A DNA stretch of 24,160 nucleotides, from positions 3,673 to 27,832 of the forward strand of contig MNCI01005256.1 in the NCBI GenBank assembly GCA_015680685.1, written 5' to 3'. The notes under the pieces were generated by a model. That model was given only the letters and a program-made list of their open reading frames with translations. It was not told the origin of the DNA and ran no database searches. The position numbers were made by a program, and so were the translations under genes. This document shows positions 1 to 9,754 of this stretch, one piece after another. The stretch comes from Gnetum montanum (lineage: Eukaryota; Streptophyta; Gnetopsida; Gnetales; Gnetaceae). The first letter of the stretch is position 1, and each line of letters starts with the position of its first letter.

Positions 1-8
1 GTGGTGTG

Positions 9-143
9 ATGTTCGATTGCTGGAGGAGAAGGGTTTTTCTTGAAGAACGATGTGCTGAACATACTGTTCTAAATAGAGGGTTTCGGTTGCCAGAGATTTT
101 TGTTTTGCCCCCAAATTGGCTTAGGGCTTCCTGTGTTTGTTAA
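9..143 (+). other. Possible 3' end of a coding exon or chance ORF, unassigned
   Basis: A short open frame runs from ATG at 9 to TAA at 141-143 and stays open upstream to the window edge. It could therefore be the tail of a frame that begins outside the window. It would encode about 44 residues, rich in Arg, Cys and Trp, ending in LRASCVC. I recognise no domain. Base composition of the first 500 bp is more balanced than the AT-rich DNA that follows, which fits a gene edge, but there is no supporting splice or polyadenylation evidence. It may be chance. Confidence 0.15.
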
Positions 144-1182
144 ATTTTTTCTGAATCGTCACCGCCATTGTCATTGATTGTAGGACCAGGGGCTAATGTA
201 TTGCGGATTTGTGTCCAGTGAAATCGCAGGAACCTTCTGAGCCGTTGCAGCCCGCACAATAGAAACCGCTACGGCCTGCAAAACTTAACATCAAAATCGG
301 GGTTTCAACAAGGCGTGACTCCTTTCTCCGTGTATTTCGTAGATGAGGGTTTTGATTTTTTTTCAAAAATAATGTCCCTGCATTTATGGCAAAGATGTTT
401 GTCTGCGCCAGGATGAATGTCGTGCGGCAGGCGGTGTTGAACATTTTTGTGCGGCATGATTTTCCAGGAACACCGTAGTCTTCCTTTCCCTTCACTGATA
501 TTATTTCTATGGTGTTTGCTTCCTCGCCATTGTTGTGATCAGCAAGTATACGGTGGACATTGGTCCAACTATGGTCTTCCTTTCCTCCTCTCTCATTGCT
601 GCATAATCTTTTAAAACAACCGAGGCGTTGCTAATTTTTTTTTTAATTTCTGATTTGCAAGGAGTTTCAAATGTTATCTTTAAGGATACGATCGAGTTTA
701 ACAATTGGGATCTGCAACTTAGTGCTTTCCACGTAAATAACATACTTCCTTCCTTACTATAGTACTATCCTCTAATCTTTAATAAAGGAATAATCTAGCA
801 CTTTCATCTTGTACCCAGAAGGCTTCAACATCAAATTCTTTACCAGTGAATCAATCTTCTAAAAACACCCATCAACCCTCAACACTAAAGCTGTAATTTA
901 CTTGTAAATTTACAACCATAGATTCCTCCAATTTTGAATAAAATATTTCAACTGTTCCATGGAATGGCCAAATGTGCCAACAATACCACTTTGCACTCAT
1001 GTAGGATTAGTAGTTTGACATCTTCATGTTTGTGGAAAGAAGAAGACATTTTGCAAAACAAATAAAATTATCAGTGTGCTTAGTAGTTTATATGTTGTTG
1101 AGAGTAATGTTGACCTTGATTTTGTCCAAAAATATGAATAATGTTCACTAATCCTAGATAGTGCATGTTTCAACAAACAAAG
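144..1182. other. Unassigned DNA left of LTR A
   Basis: No gene or RNA is recognisable. The reverse-strand open frames here lack ATG-supported, compositionally convincing proteins. Nearest the LTR (about 800-1182) this should be the leader of the minus-strand element that starts with LTR A. A minus-strand ATG near 1108 opens only about 33 codons (starting MSSSFHKHED) before a stop. It lies where a gag start would be expected, but I see no gag homology beyond it, so the copy is either very decayed or interrupted. Confidence 0.4.
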
Positions 1183-1200
1183 TCCCTAGCAACAGCGCCA
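1183..1200 (-). promoter_or_regulatory. Primer binding site of LTR A element (tRNA-Asp type)
   Basis: Read on the plus strand, the 18 bases directly left of LTR A match the 3' end of plant tRNA-Asp(GTC), including CCA, at about 15 of 18 positions (recalled tRNA sequence). This makes LTR A a 5' LTR on the minus strand, with its internal region extending left. Confidence 0.75.
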
Positions 1201-1201
1201 A

Positions 1202-2047
1202 TGATGAGTGGTGAGGTACCCCTACGCCCAACCATATGAATCACAAGAGTTCATGCGTCATTCGGTGGAATTTCGTGGACTTTGTAGTTTCTAGTGCACT
1301 AGTCTTCTAGGAAGTGAGTCTTTACCTTAAGGTGAATCATTGTCTTCCCAATTACACTTGTGATGTACACTGGTATGGTTAAGTGTAATTGAGGCATATG
1401 ATTTTTTATCATTTTGTATTTTATGAGTTTTGTGTTTAAAGAGAAATAAAAGTAATTGGATTAACTAATACATAAGCATTTGGTCCCACTTTCCACACAT
1501 GTCCTAAACCCATGTATCTACTACTGGGTTACCAAAAGCTACACTATTGGGCATACTAAGCAATAACGCTACTGGGATTACCAAGCGAATATGTGTTACG
1601 CTTGAAGTAGTCGCACTTATGTGTTTAATCTATCCTGCTTTATTGCTTCATTAACTTAATTACTAAAAAATATTTAATAAATAATTGAAAACATTAAATG
1701 CATAAATAAAATATTTAATCTATGTAAAATGCTGCAAGGTTTATTAGAAAGTTCATCTTTATTGCTGCATACATTGTCATGCTTAGGTACAACAATGCTC
1801 GAATAAAGATCCATACACTCAATGACTCCTGCTGTAGGCACTTGGGAGAAAAATTCTAACTCTCAAATAAATAAACTGCAAGAGCTTCGTTGCTACTAAA
1901 TCTTGGTTGCCATAAATGTGGTTGGTGGATGTGTATTTATAGCTAAATACAAACAATACATTGATGAGGCCTCATTGATGAGGCCTGGTCAACAAGGTTG
2001 TGTTGACGAGGCCTTGTCAACGTGGCCAACAAAACTGCAACTCATCA
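1202..2047 (-). mobile_element. LTR A: 5' LTR of a minus-strand LTR retrotransposon
   Basis: This 846-bp unit begins TGATGAG and ends CTCATCA, the terminal inverted bases shared by every LTR here. A primer site abuts its left end, so it is a 5' LTR transcribed leftwards. A TATAAATA box lies at 1941-1934 on the minus strand. Upstream of it in U3 (about 1960-2035) is a cluster of GATGAGGCC and GTTGACGAGGCC units, including a tandem pair at about 1965-1990. The LTR core holds three imperfect copies of a CTTGGTAAYCC-type motif at about 1510-1610. The matching 3' LTR would lie left of the window. Confidence 0.8.
1934..1941 (-). promoter_or_regulatory. TATA box of LTR A
   Basis: TATAAATA on the minus strand, just downstream of the GAGGCC repeat cluster in U3. 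The same octamer occupies the same relative place in LTRs C, D (5'), E and F. Confidence 0.65.
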
Positions 2048-2994
2048 CTTTACATTTTCCAAAACATTAGTGACATTTTCTTTGAATTTATGCATGATTT
2101 TGGGAGTAATTCTCATTCATTTCATTAATTTTTCTTCCTTTTCTATTTCCATATCCATTAATATTTCTTGGCCAGCTTCCGAATCAGACCTTTAGTTTCA
2201 AGTATTCAAAAACTTGTGTGCTTCTAGAGTTACGCTCATTAGTCATGAGGGCTAGGGATGTCAGCTTTGAAATTTTTGAAATTTTTTCTTACATCCTATT
2301 TTTGAACATCATGATAAGTGATAGTAATTGATCAAAATAATGTGAATAGCTTGATGATTTTAGTTACCTCGTAGCTTTGGGCATAGTACACTATCATCAC
2401 CTTGTGCTTAAATGCAAACTAAGGGATTCGAAAAGGGTTAATTATTAAGGATATTTACCAAAAGTAATGTTGATCCTTTGGTGACTATAGGTGATGCTAA
2501 TAGAAACGCCAAAGGAAGAAGGTCTTTTTCTAGGCATGAAAACGAAACCAAGAGAGGGACAACAAAGGATACACCCATGGAAAAATCATAGCACATACAT
2601 GATAATAGCTCAAACATCACATGATTGCTTGATCCATGGAACATTGAGAAGAAATTTTAGTCCATTCTTTAAGAATTTTTTTCATAACTAGAGAAGCATC
2701 AACATAACAATTAAGGTTGGAAGTCTACCACTACTAGTGATAACAAAAAGAATCATCTTCAGTGGATTTTTGAAGACCTCTGCAAATTTTGTAATCTTCA
2801 ATGCCTATCCAGTCCTTTTGTCATTTTGTAATGCATCCACTCAAATAAAATTTTGTAATGCAACACTTAGAGTTAGTTAGTATTTTTTGTGTTAGTTTGT
2901 TAGTCAATAGTCCTATACCTTTCCATAATTTTATAGGAAACTTGTTCCTCCTTTTGTTCACTTGAGGATGAGTTTTCATTCAATCATGGGGGTA
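2048..2994 (+). mobile_element. 3' part of the LTR B element: decayed ORF2 end and 3' UTR
   Basis: This stretch is the internal end of a plus-strand copy of the same family, joined abruptly to LTR A. At about 2440-2610 it aligns loosely with the last ~60 codons of ORF2 of element D: the GTGTTGA...TTAGCATGG stretch and the GGGACAAC...CCCATGGAAAA stretch have counterparts in matching order. About 2880-2994 aligns clearly with the 3' UTR of element D, sharing the motifs TCAATA, CTATCC-like bases, CTTGAGGA and a G-rich tract before the LTR. No intact frame remains. About 2050-2430 is AT-rich and unassigned. Confidence 0.55.
2981..2994 (+). promoter_or_regulatory. Polypurine tract of LTR B element
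   Basis: The bases CAATCATGGGGGTA immediately precede the TGATGA start of LTR B. The same tract, with one or two changes, precedes the 3' LTRs of element D and element F on the minus strand. This is the expected place of the plus-strand priming site and shows LTR B is a 3' LTR on the plus strand. Confidence 0.65.
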
Positions 2995-3089
2995 TGATGA
3001 GTTGTTGTTTGATCGTGTCGATGGGATCACGTCGATGGATGGTTTGCTACATCAACACGTATGCATCAATGCAATGTTTGTTTTTTGCT

Positions 3090-3095
3090 TATAAA
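3090..3095 (+). promoter_or_regulatory. TATA box of LTR B
   Basis: TATAAA about 95 bp into the LTR, placed as in the other family members. Confidence 0.45.
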
Positions 3096-3405
3096 GATGT
3101 GTGCTCTTGCTATGTATTAACAATATTTTGTTAATAAAGTAGCCGAACTCTTGCAGTTTTATTTCATAATATTATAGAACAATTAATGAATGCTTGTAGT
3201 GTGAATCTAAGTTAGTTGTACAACATCTTATTTAAGTGGGAATGTACTTGGATACATCCCAAGTACAACAATAAGATCAAGATTGATTCTTATTCATTGC
3301 AACACTTTGATTTAGATTAAAATTACTTTTAATGCAATTTATATTCCATGTACATAGTTAATATTTACATTTCCATGCATATTAATAAATTGGCAGAATG
3401 AGTGT

Positions 3406-3508
3406 GACCAGTTTCAAGCATAAACATGTATTTGCTTAGTAATGCTAGTAGTGTCANGACCAGTTTCAAGCATAAACATGTATTTGCTTAGTAATGCTAG
3501 TAGTGTCA
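3406..3508 (+). repeat. 51-bp exact direct duplication around a gap base
   Basis: Bases 3406-3456 are repeated exactly at 3458-3508, with a single N at 3457 between them. An exact copy on both sides of an N inside otherwise diverged sequence is the signature of two contig ends that overlapped but were joined through a gap. It is probably an assembly artefact. Confidence 0.85.
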
Positions 3509-3898
3509 TTGCTTGGTTCACCTAGTAGCATAACACTTGGTAATCCCAATAGTGGATACGTGTGTTCAAGATGTGTACGGTAAGATGGGAATGGACACTC
3601 ATTGCCCATAGGCTAGTTTAGCATTTATCTTTTTATTGTTAATTAGATTAAATAATTAATTTTTTTATTATCATTAGGAGTTGCATAAAGTTGCAATAGC
3701 ATCAACCATCATATGCCTCACTTTAGACTAAAGCATACGTGACAAAGCTATCACTAGTCCAAGTGGGAAGACAACGAATTACAATCAATACTTAATGATC
3801 TAGATGCCAAACTAGTCCCATCCATAGAATTTGATCAGGTTGCGTGTGAATGCTTGTAATTTGTATGGTTGGACATAGGGGGTACCTACTGCTCATCA

Positions 3899-4054
3899 CC
3901 ATCCAAAATTTTTGTCATTAGACTTGCTTCTTTGCCCACACCTATCATTTATGTGGGAACCCTTGTTTACTTTCCACAACATCTGGGCAATGATGTTGTA
4001 CATTATTTCTATAGGACAACTGAGCAAATTCTTGTCCATTTTCTATAGCACTAG
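3899..4054. other. Spacer between LTR B and degenerate LTR G
   Basis: About 155 bp without recognisable coding content. Its right edge (about 4034-4053) is a degenerate primer-site-like stretch (GTCCATTTTCTATAGCACTA) placed as in elements A and D, so this would be leader DNA of the element that owned LTR G. Confidence 0.35.
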
Positions 4055-4458
4055 TGATGAGCAATTGGGTATTCTAAAACTCTATCATACAAGTCATGAG
4101 TGCATGCATGTGACTAGATTGTAATATGTGGATGGGCAATGTAAGTATGCTAGTGGTTGATAGTTGGTTTGTGATCGTTTTCTTCTCACATTTAGTAAAG
4201 TGTGAGTAGTATGGTTTAACTCGTAGTAAGGTATATGATATTATGATGTTGTAAGCTTAAATTACTCCTAATTGCTTTCATAATGAGAAGATGAGTATAG
4301 AATCTAAATCTAAATGATAATAGAAATATAAATCTATTCTAGCCTATAATGATAAGCATTCGTTCTTGGCTTGCTGTTCACATCCTCAGCTTATGTAACT
4401 ATTACTGGGATCACTAAGTGAATTCTCTATTGAGTGAATCAAGTGAAGTTAGTACTGG
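4055..4458 (-). mobile_element. LTR G: very degenerate, truncated minus-strand LTR
   Basis: From TGATGAG at 4055 the sequence follows the same order of landmarks as the left parts of LTRs D and F: a block resembling CTCAACCATACGAATACGAG, then TATGGTTTAACTC (compare TATGGTTTAGTCC), then ACTGGGATCACTAAG (compare ACTGGGATTACCAAG). It breaks off at 4458 where LTR C begins. Identity is low, so this is inference from collinear landmarks rather than a tight alignment. Confidence 0.45.
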
Positions 4459-5240
4459 TGATGAGTCATTGGTGGTTGGCTACATCAACAAGGCCTCATC
4501 GATGTAATCAACCACGTTAACGAGGCCCTGTTAATGCATCTTATCTTGCATCAATGAGGCCCCATCGACGCAGTTTCTATCTATTGCCTATAAATACATG
4601 CCTACTAGCCACATTTATGATAATCAAGATTTCAATAGCAGCAAAGGTCTTACATTTTTTCCATTCGAAAGTTAGAATTTTTTCCCCAAGTGCCTATAGC
4701 AGGAGTCATTGAGTGTACAGATCTTTATTCGAGCATTGTTGTACCTAAGCATGATAGTGTGTGCAGCAATAAAGACGAGCTTTCTGATAAACCTTGCAAC
4801 ACTTTCGATAGATTAGTTATTTTATTCATGAATTTATTATTTTCAATTATTTATTAAATTCTTTCAATTAGTTATTAAATATTTTTCAATTATTACATTA
4901 ATGAGACAATTAAGTGAGATAGATTACACACATAAGTATGATCACTTCGAGTGTAACATGTATTCGCTTGGTAATCCCAAAAGCATTATTGCTTGGTACA
5001 CCCAATAGCATAGCGCTTGGTTGCCTAGCAATGGATACGTGGGTTCAAGACATGTACAGAAAGTGGGAATAGATACTTATGTTAGGATTAGTTAAAAGAT
5101 TAGTTAATTATTTAATTTAAATTAGTTAATCAAATCCCTTTTTATCTACAATTCAAGCACCCAACTATGGAATATAACAATGATAAAAATCGAATGCCTC
5201 AGTTACACTTAACCATACCAACAAACATCACAAGTGTATT
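4459..5240 (+). mobile_element. LTR C: plus-strand LTR, right end missing
   Basis: It starts TGATGAG with no polypurine tract before it, so it is a 5' or solo LTR on the plus strand. Its U3 carries several CATCAAYGAGGCC-type units (about 4480-4570), as in LTR A. TATAAATA is at 4589-4596, AATAAAG at about 4770, and three CTTGGTA-type units lie at about 4973-5025. Collinearity with the reverse complement of LTR A holds until CACAAGTGTA at about 5240, then stops. The last ~110 bp of the LTR are absent. Element D begins 40 bp further on. Confidence 0.65.
4589..4596 (+). promoter_or_regulatory. TATA box of LTR C
   Basis: TATAAATA directly after the GAGGCC repeat cluster, in the same relation as in LTR A on the other strand. 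Confidence 0.6.
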
Positions 5241-5279
5241 TATAGTGCTAACCATGGTCCTTTACATTGCATTAGTGGT

Positions 5280-6263
5280 TGATGAGTGGCTAGGTACCCC
5301 TACACTCAACCATACGAATACGAGCGTGTACACACAATCCGGTTGAACTCTACAAATGAACTAGTTGTGGTATCTAGATAGTTACACGTTGATCACAGTT
5401 TGTTATCTTTCCACCTAGACTAGTGTTTGCTTTGTCACGTATGATTTAGTCCAGAGTGAGGTGAATGATAGGATCCTAAACTAATGCTGCTCCTAGAGAT
5501 GATGGAGAATAATCTTAATTAAGTTNTCCACCTAGACTAGTGTTTGCTTTGTCACGTATGATTTAGTCCAGAGTGAGGTGAATGATAGGATCCTAAACTA
5601 ATGCTGCTCCTAGAGATGATGGAGAATAATCTTAATTAAGTTAATGGACAATGGAAAATGAAGTCTATGCTAACCCTAAGTACGATGAGCATCCATATTT
5701 AATCATCTATATGCATCTTGGACCTCGTGTACTACTTCTAGGATTACCAAGCACACATTACTTGAGCACTCCTAGATACACTACTGGGTTACCAAGTAGT
5801 TACACTTAAATGTTCGTGATTAAGTCATACTCATTCTGTGTTAATCAATAGGAAGTGTAAATGACAATAAAGGAAATATGAACTAAAAAGACAATGATAA
5901 ATAATTAACAATTAAAGTAATTAAAAGCTAAGTGAATGCTGCAATGATGGGGTAATCTTGATCTTTATTGCCAATCATGTGCATGTCTAAGTACGTCACA
6001 GTTGAACAAAGGTTTCATACAATTACAATCATCACACTGCGGGCATGCATTGGGGAAAGAACTGAAACTAAATGAAAACTGACAAAAAGACTCTACCATA
6101 AGACTTACCAATGACTCCCCCCTTCCTGTGTGCCTGAATGTTGTGTTTATAGGCCTACATAGAAATCACGATATCGTGTATTTGATATTGTTATCCAGGC
6201 TATGATATCATGTACCTAATATCGAGGATCCAATATTGGGGCCTAGCAAATCACAATTCATCA
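5280..6263 (-). mobile_element. 3' LTR of element D
   Basis: It pairs end to end with 13701-14567. The assembled length is 984 bp, but it contains an N at 5526 between identical 116-bp copies. Removing 117 bp gives 867 bp, exactly the length of the 5' LTR. By hand count the two LTRs differ at about 77 positions (about 9%), roughly 66 of them transitions, with no net indels. The TATA box of the 5' LTR is mutated here (TATAAACA). Confidence 0.9.
5410..5642 (+). repeat. 116-bp exact direct duplication around a gap base
   Basis: Bases 5410-5525 recur exactly at 5527-5642 with N at 5526. The partner LTR at 13701-14567 has this segment once, and both LTRs become equal in length when one copy is removed. 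This is an assembly artefact. Confidence 0.92.
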
Positions 6264-6277
6264 TACCCCCACGATTG
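6264..6277 (-). promoter_or_regulatory. Polypurine tract of element D
   Basis: On the minus strand CAATCGTGGGGGTA directly precedes the TGATGA start of the 3' LTR. Just upstream is CTTGAGGACAAGTTG (about 6285-6300), also conserved before LTRs B and F. Confidence 0.7.
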
Positions 6278-6449
6278 AATAACAACTTGTCCTCAAGTTA
6301 AACAAAATGAGAACGAGTTCAATTGATTACACAGTGGATAGGTATGAGATTATTGACTGACTAGGAATTACTCATATTGTAGTGTGGGATTGAACAAAAC
6401 AAAATTGGGACACAAACATAGAATTACAAAAGGCAAAATTTGTTGCAAT
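6278..6449 (-). other. 3' UTR of element D
   Basis: Noncoding stretch between the ORF2 stop and the polypurine tract. It is clearly related to 22570-22736 in element F and to about 2880-2980 in the LTR B copy, so it is a conserved untranslated part of the family. Confidence 0.6.
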
Positions 6450-9240
6450 TCATGTGGTTCCTGGCGGCGGTGGCTTCTCCATTGGTCTTTTCCCCTTATC
6501 TTGTGCTTTAGGCTTTGGAAATGGATGTCTCTAAAGAAGCACCTAGAGCTTGTCTTCTTCAGTCTAGGGATCTTGTGTCGTCCATGCTAATGCTCCAATG
6601 TTTAATGGTGTCAACACCTCCCATGGGCATGGTAGTTTTGGGAACATCTGATTGGCCTTAACATACCAAGCCGCAAACAACCGTCATTCTTCTTCATAGG
6701 CTCTAACTTTATCCTTGCATTCTTGGTAGTCTATGAGTTTTTGAGCCAAATCTTCCATGACATCTTTCTATCCTTAGTAGCTAGTCTTGACCACCTCTAA
6801 TTTAGAATTTGCTACTTCTAATCTCTACAATGTCTTCTTGTGTTCAGCAAATTTTGTTTCATATTTAATGTAGGTGGTTACTACCTACTTCTCCAATTTT
6901 GTTCTCAGGCATCCTGTTATCAACTTGGCTAAGTTGGCATACTGTAGGTTTGCTAACTCCATGTACTCTGTGAGATCTTGTATTTTCAGGTCCTAGATTT
7001 TTAGTTCTACTTGGTGGGAAAAGGCATAAGCATCCAATATGGCTCGCCAATCAGCATTCTGAGCACTGAAATTGTTAATATGTGCTTTGGCAACATGGAT
7101 TTCTTTTTCAATCACTTGTATGTACATCCCCACCTAATCTCTAAAATGCTCCTTGAGCTTCTCACGTCTCTTATCCTCATTCTACCATGCACTTATTTCA
7201 ATTGCTGTCTTCTGGCGGATCATGCGTACCTCCTTCATTGAGAGGGTTCTATTCTCTCTAGCTAAGCAATTTATATCCTAGTTTACCCTTATTAATTGTT
7301 CTCGCAATTGCTGAAAATTTTCCTTGAGAACATTCTTTTGTTTTTCTACTATGGTCAACTAGAGATTTTCAGCGGCGAGGTGTTTATTTCCTTCTTGTGA
7401 GGCCTTGAGTGCTTTGGCATGTGCATAAATTTGAGCTTGTGCCTTGGAAGCATCCCAATTAGCCTTCTCTTTTTCCTCTGCCACTTTTTTATTCTCTTCC
7501 AAAAATTTAGTTAGCTGCTCTGTCCGAAATGATTCTAGCTAATCTGTAGGGATGAATTAGGATGGATCCCACAATGCAGCTTGTAGGGTGACAAGCTTTT
7601 CTTGAAGTCTTTTTAACTCCTCATCTGCATGTTTGGTCCTTACCTCTGCCATGACCAGCTTCCCTTTTGTAGAGATGAGGTCTGACTGTTTTACTATGAC
7701 ATCTTGAGGGATGTCAAACAAGGACGTCATCACTTGTCTTGTTTGCAATAATTGATCTAGAACATCCTCATGATCTGTAGGAGTCATTGAGGGACCAGCC
7801 AAGGTTTGAGCATCGCGTGCTCCTATAAAATCTACCAATGGCACAACAGGGACATTAAATGATTCTTTGATGTGGTATGCGACCACTTCTGCTGCTCTTG
7901 CTGCCTCTTGGTGCTGTATGACCACTACTATGGTGCCTTTACCAGTTTCTAATTGCACTTGAAAAGATTCAACATTTCTAGAGATCTATTGTAACCAGTG
8001 TGATTTCCCTCCTCCTGTTTGGATGGACACCTCACCCCATGCGTGATCAATTGAGATTATGGATTGTACGACATCATTAATGATCCTAAAGAGATTTGCT
8101 TCATCACGGCTTCCCCAACTAACCGATTCGGCGATGGCCTTGAGATGGCTCATCGATGATCGATAATCCTGCAGCAATGGTGGTCGTTGGTCTTGCTAGC
8201 TTGTAGGTTTTGTGCTGGGCCCTGCTTCCTATTGTTATGTTTGGAAGTCGGCTAGGCCCTATGGTTTTAGGTGTAGTGGGCCCCACCATCTATTCTTACT
8301 CAAGCTTCAATGTCTCACCAACATTTTTTCTTGGGGTTGGTGGCTTTAGTAATTTAGCAAATGAGGCATTTTGAACCTTTTTAGGGATGTCATTAGTGTA
8401 CCCTAGAATTCTAGCACATCGGCACAACTTCTTGATTAGGCAAGGAAAAGGCAATGCAAACTTCCCTGTCTTACGTTCTTCAAATCACCTTAAAATTTTT
8501 GTGAGATATAGATGGGGTAGTTTGGCATTAACCTTGCCCATCAAGATGGCACTTCCTTTAGCCACATAGGTGGAAATTTTGTTTAATCCTTTTGTTGGAA
8601 AAATGTGATATGTGCCAATTTTGAAGTAGATCCTCTCTTCAAGTGTGAGCTCTCCATATGCTTTATCCTCCTTGTCGTATGCTCTTTTTAACCATATCTT
8701 GCATGCATCTGCATTAGAGCGAGTGGAAAGGTGAGCAACCTTGGGCCCTATATTCGAAAGATTCAACACTTCTAAAATGGCGTTGGTAGAGAAATCAACA
8801 GAAATCCCACTAATATCAACGATGGTGCCTTCTTCCTTATTGTGCCAAAATTTGTACGTCTCCCCCAAGTATCAATCACCACTCCCAGAGAGAACAAGCC
8901 ACAATGGAGACCCTTTAAGTTGGTCTCTAATTGTCTCAGGGGAAAATTCAATGAAAGGTCAAAAATTAAGTTCCATAATCACAACTACTGATGTGGACCT
9001 TTCACGAATTGCTTGAACAAATTCCAGAGACAACGTGAGATGTTGTCCTTATTAAGGTGCCCTGCCATCTCCACCTTCGGCATGCCCCGATTGCACAGTA
9101 ACAGGAGGTTCCTGATGAATGCTAAATGATTGTGCCTCTTGCTCTGCATGTTCTTTGAGAGGCACTTAGCCTCTAACTCTCCTTGGCCATTTAGATGCAC
9201 CCTGAGAGGATCCTCCTTGTTGTCCTCTTTTAGGGGCCAT
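6450..9240 (-). pseudogene. ORF2 of element D: decayed coiled-coil protein of unknown function
   Basis: ATG at 9240 opens a protein beginning MAPKRGQQGGSSQGASKWPR. The frame can be followed to a TGA at 6452-6450, about 930 codons, crossing about two dozen stops and one frame change between about 8330 and 8180. The N-terminal tail is basic. The region at 8868-8350 has segments such as LTLEERIYFKIG and LPFPCLIKKLC, reminiscent of the plant transposon/mobile-domain proteins found in Athila-type elements; this is a tentative resemblance. From about 7750 to 6600 it is heptad-like, rich in Glu, Lys, Gln and Ala (coiled coil). Near the end is a conserved AAWYVKANQMFP...LPCPWEV motif, then a Lys/Pro-rich tail (KGKRPMEKPPPPGTT). 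Most stops lie where element F has CAA, CAG, CGA or TGG. It lies where pol or env would be, but shows no pol motif. It is not functional now. Confidence 0.75.
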
Positions 9241-9490
9241 TTGCAATCATATGAGATTGATTATTAGTAAGGCTATTTACAAAATTAGATTAATACCTTA
9301 CTCCTTGCCCTTAATAGATTCATTTCTTGCTTAGTGTGATTCAGAGTTAGAGATTTTCATGAAAATTCCCCTAAAAGTTTCGATATTGGGCCCAATTTTG
9401 ATTAGGTGACTCTAAAAAATAATTTTCATGGTCTAGGTGAAGAAATAAAATTAATTTGGCAACATTTTAAGCCTTTTTAAGGTTACTTAC
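9241..9490 (-). other. Candidate leader intron before ORF2
   Basis: On the minus strand CAAGG|GTAAGTAACC at about 9494-9481 is a near-perfect plant 5' splice site. A T-rich tract ending TTTGTAAATAG lies about 35 bases upstream of the ORF2 ATG and could be the acceptor. The intervening DNA is AT-rich. No transcript evidence is available, so the intron is inferred. Confidence 0.35.
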
Positions 9491-9754
9491 CCTTGATAAT
9501 ATCCTTCGAGCAATAATGAATTTTGAAAAAACTATGTGTGACTTGAAGTGTACCCTTCCCCCATGACTAAGTTAAACACTCCGGGTTTAACCAAGTTTGA
9601 TTGGAACAAGAATCGTAGCGTTAATGAGCAAGTTATTGATGTTTGAATGATAGGTGCGTAGGCTAGAAAATTCATGGAAGAAAATTTCAACACCTCCCCT
9701 CACGTGAATAGTGAAAAATGACATTGACATGTGCAGGGAGGTCCATATATATAG

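Larger units (their letters stand above)
2995..3898 (+). mobile_element. LTR B: 3' LTR, plus strand
   Basis: This 904-bp unit runs from TGATGAG to CTCATCA, preceded by a polypurine tract. Its right end carries the family's reversed terminal block (GGTTGGACATAGGGGGTACC). A TATAAA sits at 3090-3095. Upstream of it in U3 are TCGATGG and CATCAA units, unlike the GATATC units of LTRs D to F. It contains a single N at 3457 flanked by identical 51-bp copies. Removing one copy and the N gives about 852 bp. It diverges strongly from the other LTRs, so it is an old insertion. Confidence 0.7.

Noticed and set aside
193-495. Minus-strand 100-codon open frame
   Set aside because: No domain, odd composition with mixed Cys, Arg and Thr, no homologous copy in the window, and stops close by. 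Likely chance.
1960-2030. Direct repeats in LTR A resembling a CRISPR-like or satellite array
   Set aside because: Units are short, imperfect and confined to U3 just upstream of the TATA box, as in LTR C. They are better read as promoter repeats.
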